Shown one piece after another: positions 29,394 to 39,200 of a stretch of 64,000 nucleotides of DNA. Under the pieces are notes generated by a model. That model did not search any database, had not been told where the DNA came from, and saw only the letters and a program-made list of their open reading frames with translations. The translations under genes and the position numbers were made by a program. The DNA comes from Cyclobacteriaceae bacterium. Lineage in GTDB: Bacteria > Bacteroidota > Bacteroidia > Cytophagales > Cyclobacteriaceae. Positions within the stretch are counted from its first letter, which is position 1. Each line of letters starts with the position of its first letter. The stretch spans positions 496,001 through 560,000 of the forward strand of contig JABFRS010000002.1 in the NCBI GenBank assembly GCA_013141055.1, read 5' to 3'.

Positions 29394-29842
29394 AAGAGTT
29401 GGTACTTGAGTCATTGCAGAGCGTTTTTATCAGAGATCTTGGTAAACTTGAAGCAGAGCTTAAACTCTATCCTTCTGAAAAATCCCTTTGGGAAATCAAG
29501 GGTGATATAAAGAATTCTGCAGGAAATTTATGCCTTCACCTCTGTGGAAATCTTCAGAACTATATTGGAGGTATTCTTGGCAAGAGTGGATACATCCGAA
29601 ATCGCGATAATGAATTTGCCGCTAAGAATATTCCCCTAAATCAGCTGGTCGAAGAGATTGGGCGTGCGAAGAAAGCAATTGAAAACACACTTCCTCATCT
29701 CACCAAAGAGCAATTGGAATCTGACTATCCTGAGCAAGTATTTGGATATCCAGTCAAGACATTGTTTTTTCTGATCCATCTTTCGGCTCATCTCAGCTAT
29801 CATCTCGGCCAGGTGAATTATCACCGAAGGCTGGTGGAGTGA
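29390..29842 (+). CDS. DinB-like (DUF1572) four-helix protein
   Basis: A 150-residue member of the DinB/YfiT-like metal-binding four-helix-bundle superfamily. The histidines expected to hold a metal are seen in LHLCGNLQNYIGG and HLSYHLGQVNYHRR. Some relatives are thiol-dependent S-transferases, most are uncharacterised. The ATG overlaps the stop of the phosphohexomutase gene (ATGA), so the two are translationally coupled, though a metabolic link is not obvious. Confidence 0.82.
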   Translation: MKELVLESLQSVFIRDLGKLEAELKLYPSEKSLWEIKGDIKNSAGNLCLHLCGNLQNYIGGILGKSGYIRNRDNEFAAKNIPLNQLVEEIGRAKKAIENTLPHLTKEQLESDYPEQVFGYPVKTLFFLIHLSAHLSYHLGQVNYHRRLVE

Positions 29843-29865
29843 CCCTTCAAAAGTTTCATTCTCCT

Positions 29866-29873
29866 TATCTTTG
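29866..29873 (+). promoter_or_regulatory. candidate -7 box for mtaB
   Basis: TATCTTTG, a full TAnnTTTG match, 9 bp before the ATG at 29883, implying a leader of only a few bases. No -33 TTG at usual spacing. Confidence 0.42.
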
Positions 29874-29882
29874 TGGCCACAG

Positions 29883-31199
29883 ATGAAAAAAGTGGCTTTT
29901 TATACGTTGGGATGCAAACTTAATTTCTCAGAGACCTCCACAATCTCAAGGAAATTTGAAGAGAATGGCTACCGGAAGGTAGACTTTACTGACGCTCCCG
30001 ACATTTTCATTATTAACACTTGCTCGGTTACTGAGAATGTCGATAAAAAATATCACAAGATCGTTCGCGAGGCAAGAGCTATTTCTCCAAATGCCTATGT
30101 GGCCATCATCGGTTGTTACTCACAACTAAAGCCAAAGGAGATTTCAGAAATCCCTGGAGTGGATGCTGTTCTGGGTGCATCTGAAAAATTCAGACTCGTT
30201 GAATTACTGGATGGATTTGTTCGTCCCCCCCAGCCCATCGTCATTTCTTCTGATATCTCTGAAGCCTCAACATTTACAACTTCATATTCAATGAATGATC
30301 GCACCAGGACTTTCCTTAAAGTTCAGGATGGTTGTGATTATTCCTGCAGCTTTTGCACCATTCCATTGGCGAGAGGAGGAAGCAGAAGTGATTCAATAGA
30401 AAACATTCTTAAGACCGCTGAAGAAATTGCCAGGACCGAAGTTAAAGAGATCGTCTTAACAGGAGTGAATACGGGCGACTTTGGAATTCAAAATGGAATA
30501 AGAGTGGAGCGTTTCATTCAATTAGTGCAGGCTTTGGATAAAGTGAGTGGAATTGAACGATTTCGAATTTCATCCATTGAGCCGAATCTCCTTTCAAATG
30601 ATATCATAGAATTCGTTGCAACCTCCAACCGGTTTGCTCCTCACTTCCATATTCCCCTGCAGTCTGGTTCTGATAAGATTCTTAAGCTGATGCGAAGGAG
30701 ATATCAGAGGCAGCTTTATACCGAACGTGTGAATAAAATCAAGACAGTAATGCCTCATGCCTGTATTGGTGTTGATGTGATTGTCGGTTTTCCGGGAGAA
30801 ACGCATGAAGATTTTCTTGAGACCTATAATTTTCTGAACGAGCTGAACATTTCTTATCTCCATGTTTTTACATACTCCGAACGGGAGAAAACTTTGGCTG
30901 TAAATCTTTCAGGAATTGTTCCAATGAAGGATCGAAGTGAACGATCTCGAATGCTTCACATTCTGTCAGAAAAGAAAAAGAGAGTCTTTTATGAAGAGAA
31001 TGTAAATTCAGAACACATGGTCATCTTTGAAAATGATATTGAGGATGGCATGATGCATGGCTTTACAGAAAATTATGTTCGTGTTGCCATTCCTTATGAT
31101 CCTATGATGGTGCGCGAGATTCAGCGGGTGAAGATCACATCGATCAATGAAAAAGGTGTGGCGTTGGGTGAAGAGGTTCTCGCCTCCGCTCATGCCTGA
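29883..31199 (+). CDS. mtaB: tRNA threonylcarbamoyladenosine methylthiotransferase
   Basis: Radical-SAM enzyme that adds a methylthio group to t6A37 of tRNAs. The N-terminal UPF0004 domain starts AFYTLGCKLNFSETS. The radical-SAM cluster cysteines are Cys151, Cys155 and Cys158 in DGCDYSCSFCTIPLARGG, followed by the MtaB-type RGGSRS motif that separates it from MiaB and RimO. A C-terminal TRAM-like segment ends the 438 residues. I use the ATG at 29883; the TTG at 29871 would fall inside the promoter box. Its end overlaps lolD tail to tail by 10 bp. Confidence 0.94.
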   Translation: MKKVAFYTLGCKLNFSETSTISRKFEENGYRKVDFTDAPDIFIINTCSVTENVDKKYHKIVREARAISPNAYVAIIGCYSQLKPKEISEIPGVDAVLGASEKFRLVELLDGFVRPPQPIVISSDISEASTFTTSYSMNDRTRTFLKVQDGCDYSCSFCTIPLARGGSRSDSIENILKTAEEIARTEVKEIVLTGVNTGDFGIQNGIRVERFIQLVQALDKVSGIERFRISSIEPNLLSNDIIEFVATSNRFAPHFHIPLQSGSDKILKLMRRRYQRQLYTERVNKIKTVMPHACIGVDVIVGFPGETHEDFLETYNFLNELNISYLHVFTYSEREKTLAVNLSGIVPMKDRSERSRMLHILSEKKKRVFYEENVNSEHMVIFENDIEDGMMHGFTENYVRVAIPYDPMMVREIQRVKITSINEKGVALGEEVLASAHA

Positions 31200-31843
31200 A
31201 TAATCCCGTCTCTCATCTCAAGTTTCCGGTCTGCCATATCCGCAAATTCCTGATTGTGAGTAACGATAATAAATGTCTGCCCTCTCTTTTCGCGAAGCTT
31301 GAAGAAAAGTTCGTGAAGTTCTCTCGCATTTTTTGAATCAAGGTTTCCACTTGGCTCATCTGCAAGAATCAGATCCGGTGAGTTGATCAATGCTCGTGCT
31401 ACCGCGGTACGCTGCTGCTCCCCTCCCGACATTTCAGCAGGCTTGTGGTGGATGCGATCTTTTAGTCCCAACTCTTCAAGTAGTTGCTCAGCTTCTGATT
31501 TCACTTCTGAATCCTTTCTACCGGAAAGCAGTCCAGGTATCATTACATTTTCCAACGCAGTAAACTCCGGCAAAAGGTTATGGAATTGAAACACGAATCC
31601 AATATGCTTGTTCCTGTAGGATGCTAATTCATTAGCCGACTGGGAAAAGACATCCTGACCTTTTACGGTGATTCTTCCTTTGTCCGGGGTATCGAGTGTT
31701 CCCAGCATATGAAGCAACGTGCTTTTACCTGCACCGGAGGCCCCAACAATAGAAACTACCTCTCCTTTCTTTACGGAAAGGTCTACCCCTTTCAGGACTT
31801 TCAAGGTCCCATAAGACTTCTCAATACTTATTGCTTCGAGCAT
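31190..31843 (-). CDS. lolD: LolD-like ABC transporter ATP-binding protein
   Basis: A 217-residue ATPase of the LolD/MacB/FtsE group, which powers lipoprotein release from the inner membrane or similar mechanotransmission. Walker A is [16 protein letters not shown], the signature is [16 protein letters not shown], Walker B is [12 protein letters not shown] and the H-loop is [16 protein letters not shown]. No permease gene adjoins it, so the LolCE partners are presumably encoded elsewhere. The gene converges on mtaB with a 10-bp overlap and is divergent from sucC. Confidence 0.88.
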   Translation of the reverse strand: MLEAISIEKSYGTLKVLKGVDLSVKKGEVVSIVGASGAGKSTLLHMLGTLDTPDKGRITVKGQDVFSQSANELASYRNKHIGFVFQFHNLLPEFTALENVMIPGLLSGRKDSEVKSEAEQLLEELGLKDRIHHKPAEMSGGEQQRTAVARALINSPDLILADEPSGNLDSKNARELHELFFKLREKRGQTFIIVTHNQEFADMADRKLEMRDGIIQA

Positions 31844-31901
31844 ACAATCGTTCTTGAAATAAAGGTTTAAAAAAAGTAGCTTGCTTGCAAAATATAGTTC
31901 T

Positions 31902-33113
31902 ATGAATATCCACGAATACCAGGCAAAAGATCTTCTTAAAAAGTACGGAGTAGCAGTTCAGGGAGGCATCGTCGCTGATACCCCTGACCGGGCTGTTGCA
32001 GCCGCCAAGGAACTCCAGGCTGAAACTGGTACAAAATGGTTCGTGGTGAAATCTCAGATACATGCAGGCGGTCGTGGGAAAGGTACTGTTAATGAGACAG
32101 GTTCCAAAGGTGTCGTTCTGGCCAAGAGCGTGGATGAAGTATTTGAGAAGTCAAAGGCTATTCTGGGAGGAACGTTGGTAACACATCAGACTGGCCCGGC
32201 AGGTAAAAAAGTAAACAAAGTTCTTATTGCTCAGGATGTTTATTATCCGGGAGAATCAGAACCGAAAGAATATTATGTGAGTATTCTGCTGGATCGTTCC
32301 AAAAGCAAGCCTGTGATTATGGCGTCAACAGAAGGCGGTATGAACATTGAAGATGTTGCGGCTGAAACTCCTGAAAAAATCATCAAGGAATGGATTGAGC
32401 CAGGCATCGGACTTCAGCCTTTTCAGGCCAGAAAAGTGGCTTTTGCACTCGGATTGGAAGGAAACGCCTTTAAGGAAATGATCAAGTTTCTGACGGCATT
32501 ATACACTGCCTACATGGCTAGTGATGCATCGATGTTTGAGATCAATCCTGTTCTTAAAACTTCCGATAATAAGATCATTGCAGTAGATGGAAAAGTAAAT
32601 CTTGATGACAATGCTTTATATCGTCATAAGGATCTTGCTGAACTGCGTGATATAACGGAAGAAGATCCGTTAGAAGTAGAAGCAGGTGCATCGGGTCTAA
32701 ACTATGTCAAGTTGGATGGTAACGTTGGATGTATGGTGAATGGTGCCGGTCTAGCGATGGCGACCATGGATATCATTAAGATCTCTGGTGGTGAGCCGGC
32801 AAATTTCCTGGACGTGGGTGGTGGCGCGAATGCTGAAACTGTTGAAGCAGGGTTCAGGATTATCCTTAAAGATCCTAATGTTAAGGCCATTTTGATCAAT
32901 ATTTTTGGTGGAATTGTGCGTTGTGACCGCGTTGCGAGCGGTGTGGTGGAAGCCTATAAAAAGGTGGGAAACATCCCTGTGCCAATTATTGTGCGTTTAC
33001 AGGGCACAAATGCAGAGGAAGGGGCCAAAATCATCCAGCAATCAGGTTTGAAGGTGTTTTCGGCCATCTTATTGAAGGATGCAGCGCAAAAAATCAAAGA
33101 AGTTCTGGCCTAA
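31902..33113 (+). CDS. sucC: Succinyl-CoA synthetase beta subunit
   Basis: ADP/GDP-forming beta subunit of the TCA-cycle enzyme that makes ATP or GTP from succinyl-CoA. It begins [17 protein letters not shown], the family ATP-grasp N-terminus. [12 protein letters not shown], the MFEINPV motif, [24 protein letters not shown] and [13 protein letters not shown] mark the ATP-grasp and CoA-ligase parts. Length is 403 from the ATG at 31902; a TTG at 31881 would add an unconserved stretch. The alpha subunit (sucD) is not adjacent. Confidence 0.96.
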   Translation: MNIHEYQAKDLLKKYGVAVQGGIVADTPDRAVAAAKELQAETGTKWFVVKSQIHAGGRGKGTVNETGSKGVVLAKSVDEVFEKSKAILGGTLVTHQTGPAGKKVNKVLIAQDVYYPGESEPKEYYVSILLDRSKSKPVIMASTEGGMNIEDVAAETPEKIIKEWIEPGIGLQPFQARKVAFALGLEGNAFKEMIKFLTALYTAYMASDASMFEINPVLKTSDNKIIAVDGKVNLDDNALYRHKDLAELRDITEEDPLEVEAGASGLNYVKLDGNVGCMVNGAGLAMATMDIIKISGGEPANFLDVGGGANAETVEAGFRIILKDPNVKAILINIFGGIVRCDRVASGVVEAYKKVGNIPVPIIVRLQGTNAEEGAKIIQQSGLKVFSAILLKDAAQKIKEVLA

Positions 33114-33169
33114 GGGCCGGTTTCCTTCTTGGCTTAATTTTTATAAATTGCTTAATTAAAGGGCTTTAA

Positions 33170-34063
33170 ATGAAAAAAATTGTACTGGTTGGCTTTCTAG
33201 CAGGATTTCTGGCGTCGGATGTTGTGCTAGCTCAGAGTTTCTTTGCAATGCGCAGGGATCGTTCATTGATCCTGACCGTGGGAACAGGAACTTCCTCTTA
33301 TTTAGGCGATTTGGCCAATGAAGGCGATTATCTTCAGGCTAATCTCAACCTGCACGCAGGACTTCAGTATTATTTATCCAACAGAATTGCCATCCGCTCT
33401 GAAGTATCATGGTTCCAGCTTCACGGGGATGATGCAAAAGGCACTATTGAAAGTGGTCGTAGAAACAGAAACCTTAATTTTCAGTCCAATAATTTTGAGA
33501 TCAATGGGGTTGCGATGATAAGCTTATATCCTCAGGGAAGAAGCTTTTATCAGAGACCGCCTTTCAATCTTTATGGATTCGCTGGTGTTGGATTATTGTA
33601 TTTTAATCCAACAACAGAATATAATGGTGCTAAATACCAGCTTCAACCTCAACAAACTGAATTAGTAAGCTACAGTCTTGTAACACCTATAATTCCAATG
33701 GGTATTGGAATGAGATTCAAACTTGGACCTTTTACAAATCTTTCGATTGAGGCCGGTTATCGCAAGACTTTTACCGATTATCTGGATGATGTAAGTACTA
33801 TTCACCATGATGCTGCCAAATTTCCCAATGCACTTGCTGCAGCTCTTTCCGACAGAAGACCAGAAATTGGTTTAGCTCTGAAAGAAGAAGGTTTTTTACG
33901 AGGAAATCCTAATAACAATGATGCTTATATCCTTTATAGTGTAAAGGTTGAGTACTATCTGCCGATCAACTTTTTCCAGGGTGGCGGTGGTGGCCAGAAA
34001 ACGTTTAAGACAAAACGTAAAGCTTTCTATCGCTACAATAAGCGTGGCGGATTAAAGAAATAA
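33170..34063 (+). CDS. DUF6089-like outer-membrane beta-barrel protein
   Basis: A 297-residue exported protein with a signal peptide ending near VLAQ (about 22). The mature part looks like an eight-stranded type barrel: LTVGTGTSSYLGDL, ALQ-type strands such as LHAGLQYYLSNRIAIRSEVSW, FEINGVAMISLYPQ, LYGFAGVGLLYFNP, GIGMRFKLGPFTNLSIEAGYRKTFTDYLDDVS and YSVKVEYYLP. The tail (residues about 270-297) is Gly-rich and then very basic (KTFKTKRKAFYRYNKRGGLKK). DUF6089 proteins are common in Bacteroidota and of unknown function. Confidence 0.82.
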   Translation: MKKIVLVGFLAGFLASDVVLAQSFFAMRRDRSLILTVGTGTSSYLGDLANEGDYLQANLNLHAGLQYYLSNRIAIRSEVSWFQLHGDDAKGTIESGRRNRNLNFQSNNFEINGVAMISLYPQGRSFYQRPPFNLYGFAGVGLLYFNPTTEYNGAKYQLQPQQTELVSYSLVTPIIPMGIGMRFKLGPFTNLSIEAGYRKTFTDYLDDVSTIHHDAAKFPNALAAALSDRRPEIGLALKEEGFLRGNPNNNDAYILYSVKVEYYLPINFFQGGGGGQKTFKTKRKAFYRYNKRGGLKK

Positions 34064-34100
34064 GCAGAGCATCAAAAGTTAAAGCTTAATACAAAAAATA

Positions 34101-34122
34101 AGCTCCTTGCAATAAAGGAGCT
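34101..34122 (-). terminator. terminator of the surface-glycan locus
   Basis: An 8-bp perfect stem (34101-34108 with 34115-34122) with a 6-nt loop, followed on the minus strand by a U-rich stretch (TATTTTTTG). It lies about 20 nt behind the last gene of the minus-strand locus. Confidence 0.72.
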
Positions 34123-34140
34123 CGGGATTACAGCTTCAAT

Positions 34141-36060
34141 TTAAAACTCTGTAACTCGCTTGGTATCAAGCACTTCGTATCGGGAGTAATTGCTCTTGTA
34201 CTCAGGAACCAACTCTTTCATCAAGGCTACCATCTTCAGTTCATTGCGGTCATTGACTAGATCTACAAACAACTCTACATAGCGATTGATCTCTTCATAG
34301 GAATACTCCTGAACCTTTGCAATTAGGATCTTCTCGTGATGAGTCGGAATTGTATTCTCCTGATTGGAAAGGAGTTCTTCAAACAATTTCTCTCCTTCGC
34401 GAAGTCCTGTGAAATGAATTTCAATATCACGATCTGGCTCAAGGCCCGATAACCAAATCATTTTCTTAGCAAGATCTAGGATCTTAACCGACTTACCCAT
34501 ATCAAAAATGAATATCTCCCCTCCTTTGCCCATGGTTCCTGCTTCAAGAACCAGTTGGCAAGCTTCAGGGATGGTCATAAAGAAGCGTGTAATTTCAGGA
34601 TGAGTAACCGTGATAGGGCCACCGTATTCTATTTGTTTCTTAAAGAGCGGAATGACAGAGCCATTGGATCCAAGAACATTTCCAAAGCGAGTCGTTACAA
34701 AAGAAGTTCTTGAAGGCTGCTCTCCGACATAATTATTAAGAGATTGAACATAGATCTCAGCGATACGCTTGGAGCAACCCATGACATTGGTTGGATTAAC
34801 AGCCTTATCGGTTGATATCATGACAAATTTCTTCACATGATTCTCTACGGAAAGATCAGCGAGGTTTTTTGTTCCGAGGATATTACACACCACTGCTTCC
34901 GAAGGATTGCTTTCCATCATTGGAACGTGCTTGTAAGCTGCGGCATGAAATACCATTTCAGGTTTTTGTTCCCTGAAGATAGAAGCGATACGATCACGAT
35001 TGGTAATATCTGCGAGGAAGGTTATGACCTTAACATTTGTATCAATTGTAATGAGCTCACGTTCAAGCTCATATAGCGCAGATTCGGCCTGATCAATAGC
35101 AATAATACACTCCGGGTGGTAAAGAATAACCTGCTTGACAAGTTCCTTTCCGATGGAACCTGCTGCACCCGTGATCATTATTCTTTTGCCTTTCAGATCA
35201 CGCTCAACATTTTCCTTGTTCAGTCTGATAGATTCCCGACCCAATAAATCTTCAATGTTGATTTCCTTTATTTGATTAAAGCTCAACTCACCCTTCGCCC
35301 ACTTATCGATTGGCGGAATAACACGAACTCTAACCTGATTTTGAATGCAGCTGTCTACTACTTCATTTCTTCTCTCCAACGTGATGTCTTTCGCTGCAAT
35401 TACCAGCTCATCAAATGCTTGTTCTTTTAAAAGCGAGTCAAGGTCTTCTTTTCTGGCACTGTAAATCCTTACACCATCCAATACCTTTCCTATCTTGTCA
35501 GGATTATCTTCCAGAAAACCCATTATTCTCATCCTAGAGGATGAATCAATTACGTGACGGGTTATAATTCCTGTCTGACCTGCACCAAAAATCAATACCC
35601 TCGAGCGTTTCAGAAGATGGTCTCTGTAAAAAGAAAAAATGTATTTAACTAAGAGGCGATAATTAAACAGAAACAGGAAAGAAGAGAGAAAACAAATTAA
35701 GATGACTGAATAAGGTACAATATTCCTAAGGTGGTTATATGCAAAGAAGATGTCCAGAGAGATTACAAGCATCATATTCAAGACTACCATGTAAAAGATT
35801 CTGGCACCGTCCTGAAGGCCTGTATATCGAATAATTCCCCTGTAGCTTCCTGTGATTACGATAGAAACGAGTCCGCAGGTTGCGTAGATCATCATTCCTT
35901 CCTGGAAATGGTATTTAACCAGATCATCAGATGAGAAGTTAAATCTTAATAGATATGCAAGGAATGCGGAGAATGAAATAAAAAAAAGGTCGATGAAAAT
36001 AATCACCCACCTCGGTAAAATCCTAAGATTCTTAACCAGCTTAATCCACCACTTGATCAC
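34141..36060 (-). CDS. Membrane-bound UDP-sugar 4,6-dehydratase (PglF/WbpM/CapD type)
   Basis: A 639-residue inner-membrane enzyme. Four membrane helices occupy about residues 15-125 and a CoA-binding-like Rossmann domain follows (FGAGQTGIITRHV). The catalytic SDR domain begins with IMITGAAGSIGKELVKQ (about 298) and has ISTDKAVNPTNVMGCSKR, where Met replaces the usual SDR Tyr, as is normal in this dehydratase subfamily. It should turn UDP-GlcNAc into the 4-keto-6-deoxy sugar that PglE- and epimerase-type enzymes use. The GTG start overlaps the stop of the small sorting-tail gene by one base. Confidence 0.92.
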   Translation of the reverse strand: MIKWWIKLVKNLRILPRWVIIFIDLFFISFSAFLAYLLRFNFSSDDLVKYHFQEGMMIYATCGLVSIVITGSYRGIIRYTGLQDGARIFYMVVLNMMLVISLDIFFAYNHLRNIVPYSVILICFLSSFLFLFNYRLLVKYIFSFYRDHLLKRSRVLIFGAGQTGIITRHVIDSSSRMRIMGFLEDNPDKIGKVLDGVRIYSARKEDLDSLLKEQAFDELVIAAKDITLERRNEVVDSCIQNQVRVRVIPPIDKWAKGELSFNQIKEINIEDLLGRESIRLNKENVERDLKGKRIMITGAAGSIGKELVKQVILYHPECIIAIDQAESALYELERELITIDTNVKVITFLADITNRDRIASIFREQKPEMVFHAAAYKHVPMMESNPSEAVVCNILGTKNLADLSVENHVKKFVMISTDKAVNPTNVMGCSKRIAEIYVQSLNNYVGEQPSRTSFVTTRFGNVLGSNGSVIPLFKKQIEYGGPITVTHPEITRFFMTIPEACQLVLEAGTMGKGGEIFIFDMGKSVKILDLAKKMIWLSGLEPDRDIEIHFTGLREGEKLFEELLSNQENTIPTHHEKILIAKVQEYSYEEINRYVELFVDLVNDRNELKMVALMKELVPEYKSNYSRYEVLDTKRVTEF

Positions 36061-36260
36061 TATTCCTTCCGTGATTTAAATTTCGCGATAAGACCTCTCA
36101 ATCCAATGAGTAAGCCACCTCCTAAAAGGAATTCAATCCCGGTAATGGGAACTGTTGGGTTACCGCCACCCCCTGGATCTCCACCCGGTTGGGCAAAGCC
36201 GAGAACCGAAACCAGAGAGAAAAAAACAGTCAGAGTTAAAACCAGCTTTATTCGTTTCAT
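36060..36260 (-). CDS. Small exported protein with exosortase-type C-terminal sorting tail (PID-CTERM-like)
   Basis: Only 66 residues: a signal peptide (about 1-24, ending VLGFAQ), a short Gly/Pro spacer (PGGDPGGGGNP), the motif VPITGIEF, one membrane helix (LLGGGLLIGLRGLIA) and a basic tail (KFKSRKE). This tripartite end is the pattern recognised by exosortases, and the build matches the small PID-CTERM proteins of Cytophagia. Almost nothing remains besides the sorting signals. It overlaps the T9SS protein upstream (ATGA) and PglF downstream (TAGTG), so all three are translationally coupled. XrtF lies 6 kb upstream in the same orientation. Function is unknown. Confidence 0.75.
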   Translation of the reverse strand: MKRIKLVLTLTVFFSLVSVLGFAQPGGDPGGGGNPTVPITGIEFLLGGGLLIGLRGLIAKFKSRKE

Positions 36261-39200
36261 TTTCTAATCACTCTAATAGGTTTAGTAGTATTTCCTGACT
36301 TTATATTCAGTATGTAGACTCCACTTGAATAATCAGTCATATCAATAACTTTTGGTCCAGGATTCAGCAATTCTTTTCTCTGATCGCTGCTGACAAGAAC
36401 ATTACCGAGAATATCAATCAAAACAATTGATTGTAATCTTGAATCGTCATACGCTGATAATTCAATATTCAATTTATTCACAACCGGGTTAGGATATGCT
36501 GCTCCTGCTCCAATGGTTGACAAAGGCTCAAGTCCTGTTACCACTGCGCCACCATTGATTCTTAAGACAAATCGTGAGTCACCATATGATCCTGCATCTG
36601 TGTTGACAGAGAACGTATAAGTTGAGTTATCAACCACTTCGAATTCCTTATTAAGATATTTATCAATCAGTGTGATGGTATAACCAAGGCTCATGGTACT
36701 GAGCTCGGTGAATTTCAATGTGTGAGATCCGGCTACAACGTCTGCTACTCTTAACTTAACATCTTTTGCCAGACCTGCCTTTACCAGACCGATGGTGTTG
36801 ATTGAATAATCATCCGCTGCTGTGGTGGTGTAGCTTGAAATGTTCATGTATGTAAATCTGCCGAGGGAGGAAACATAGTTTCCGTTCCTTTTCTTGGAAG
36901 CATCAAACTGTGAATCATTTGCATCTGTAGCCACATCTTTGAAGCGAAGAACCATATCATCCTGCTTATCAGAAGAATTCAATGTTACTCGTAGGTAATT
37001 GTCAGCAGTTTCAGTACGAATAAATCTATTCGAAGCTGAAGTTTTGTCTGCTTCATTTAATGTAAAGGTGCTGCCACCTCCATTAGATCTAACCCAGAAA
37101 GACTGGCCTGTGGAAACTTCTCCAGTCCATCCAGTGAAAGGTTCTTGCGTCGCCACCCCACTTATATAACTCGAGAAGATAGAATTTCCTGCCCTTAACC
37201 ACATTGCGTTCTGGACGTTTGTCTTGGTTACAAGATCCCAATCAATAGCCGATGGGTATGGATTCGGAATCAGGTCAAAATTGTTATTTGTGTTGGATAT
37301 GGCGATAGGAACAGCTCCCTTTTCAATCGTACCAGAGTAAGAGGCAGTCACCGCTCCATCATTAAAGTCATAAGCAACGTATCCTGTTCTGCTATCAACA
37401 CTGGTCGACGCTAAAGTTACCCCAGTATTTGCCACCGGCACGTACAGTTGAGTTGACGGATTCCATGTATAAACTGAAGCTGCTGCATTGTTGCCAATGT
37501 TTGGTCCTGTGCTCGGGTCTGCAAAATCTCCTGTTACACCGATAGAAGACTTCCATAATCCAAGATTTCCATTGGTGATAGGCATTGAGAGATAGCGGTA
37601 ATCTCCTCCTGATATACTATGAATATACCGTTCGATCGTTACAGAACCCGTGAACTTATTAACATCATCCAGTCTCCCAATAGAGCCGCCATTATCCTGA
37701 CTGGTGGAACTCAATGTTAAATTACCGTTCGTTGTAAACGCTCCGGTAGTTCCCAGAAGCTGCAACACACCATTCACACGTACAGCCGTACTCAAATTTG
37801 TACCAAAAGGATTGTTTGCATTGATGTTATTGAAAGTCGTTGCTGAACCGCTTACTGTATTGAAAGTAGTACCCGTAAAGGTTACTGTACCTGAGTTATG
37901 AACAAAAACACCGTTGTTAGCAAAGTTTCCACTTACACCCAAGGCAAATGCTGATGGAGCCGTTAATGTGCCTGTAATGTTGATTCCTCCGAATGTAGTT
38001 GCTGAACTACCAGCGATCGTATTGGTACCGGTAAAGACGACAGTTCCAGCACTTCCGTTGAACGTTCCTCCATTGTTGGTCCATGTATGAGATACATTCA
38101 GATTACCTGAAGGACCTGTCAACGAGCTTCCGTTGGCGAGAGTCACATCATAAAAAGTATTAGTGCTTGAGCCGGAAATAAGAGTTGTTCCACCAAAGGT
38201 TGTTGTCAGCGTTCCATTATTCAATGTACCGTTGTTGATCAAATTGCCATTGATCTGATAATTATTGCTGGGATTAACGAAACCTGTAATTGTTACCGCT
38301 CCGAAAGTAGGACTTGCTGATCCTGTAATGCTTGTTGTACCTGAGAATGTAACTATACTTCCTGTAAAGGTCGGATTGGTATTCACCACCAGATTTCCTT
38401 TTAAATCAATGGCATTACTTCCAGAGTTAAAGGCACCACTTAGCGTCATTGTTCCATTGACGGTAATTGCAGAACTCAGATTAAGGGTTCCTCCACCAGT
38501 CTTCATCAAATTATTAAGTATTCCTGTTCCAAATGCTGGTAATTCAGCGCCAGTAGAAAGTGTACCAGTATTTGAATACGTAACATTATAGGATGAGCCT
38601 CCTAATGGATTGCCGGACATCACTCCAGAAACAACTGTTACCGTTCCATTATTAGCCATCGAAATATTCCCAGAATTTGCTAAAGTACCATCAGTAAGAT
38701 TAAGATTTGATACTGTAAGATTACCAGGTGACACAGCTACTGTTGGACTAGTTCTAACAACTGACAAAGTATTCAAAGTTAAGCCACCAATAGAAATATT
38801 TGCTGGCAAAGTTCCACTTCCATCAATGACAAGTGAAGCCGCTGCATCCGCCGTGATCGTTCCTGTACCTTGAGTAAAATCGCTGCTAATGGTTAAAGTT
38901 CGGCCATTTAGAATCAGATCACCAGCCGTCTGATTAAAAGCTCCTCCGGTTATTATCGACAAGTCAGTACCAAGTGTAACTTGACCAGAACTTATTCTAT
39001 TTAACGTAAATGTATTTAATGTTGGAGTAGTATATCCAATTTGAGAAGTCGTTAACGCAAGTGTTCCGAAATTTCCGCTTCCTCCAATTGAAATTAAAGA
39101 AGAGGTTGTAACATCAAGAAATCTGGAACCAGGACTAAATACACCATTCAATGTAAGTGTATTAGGTCCAATAATTAAATTACCAGTATTTAACGTCAAA

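Noticed and set aside
37704..38873. Plus-strand ORFs inside the large repetitive surface gene
   Set aside because: They are antisense shadows of a low-complexity, repeat-rich coding region and show no family features.
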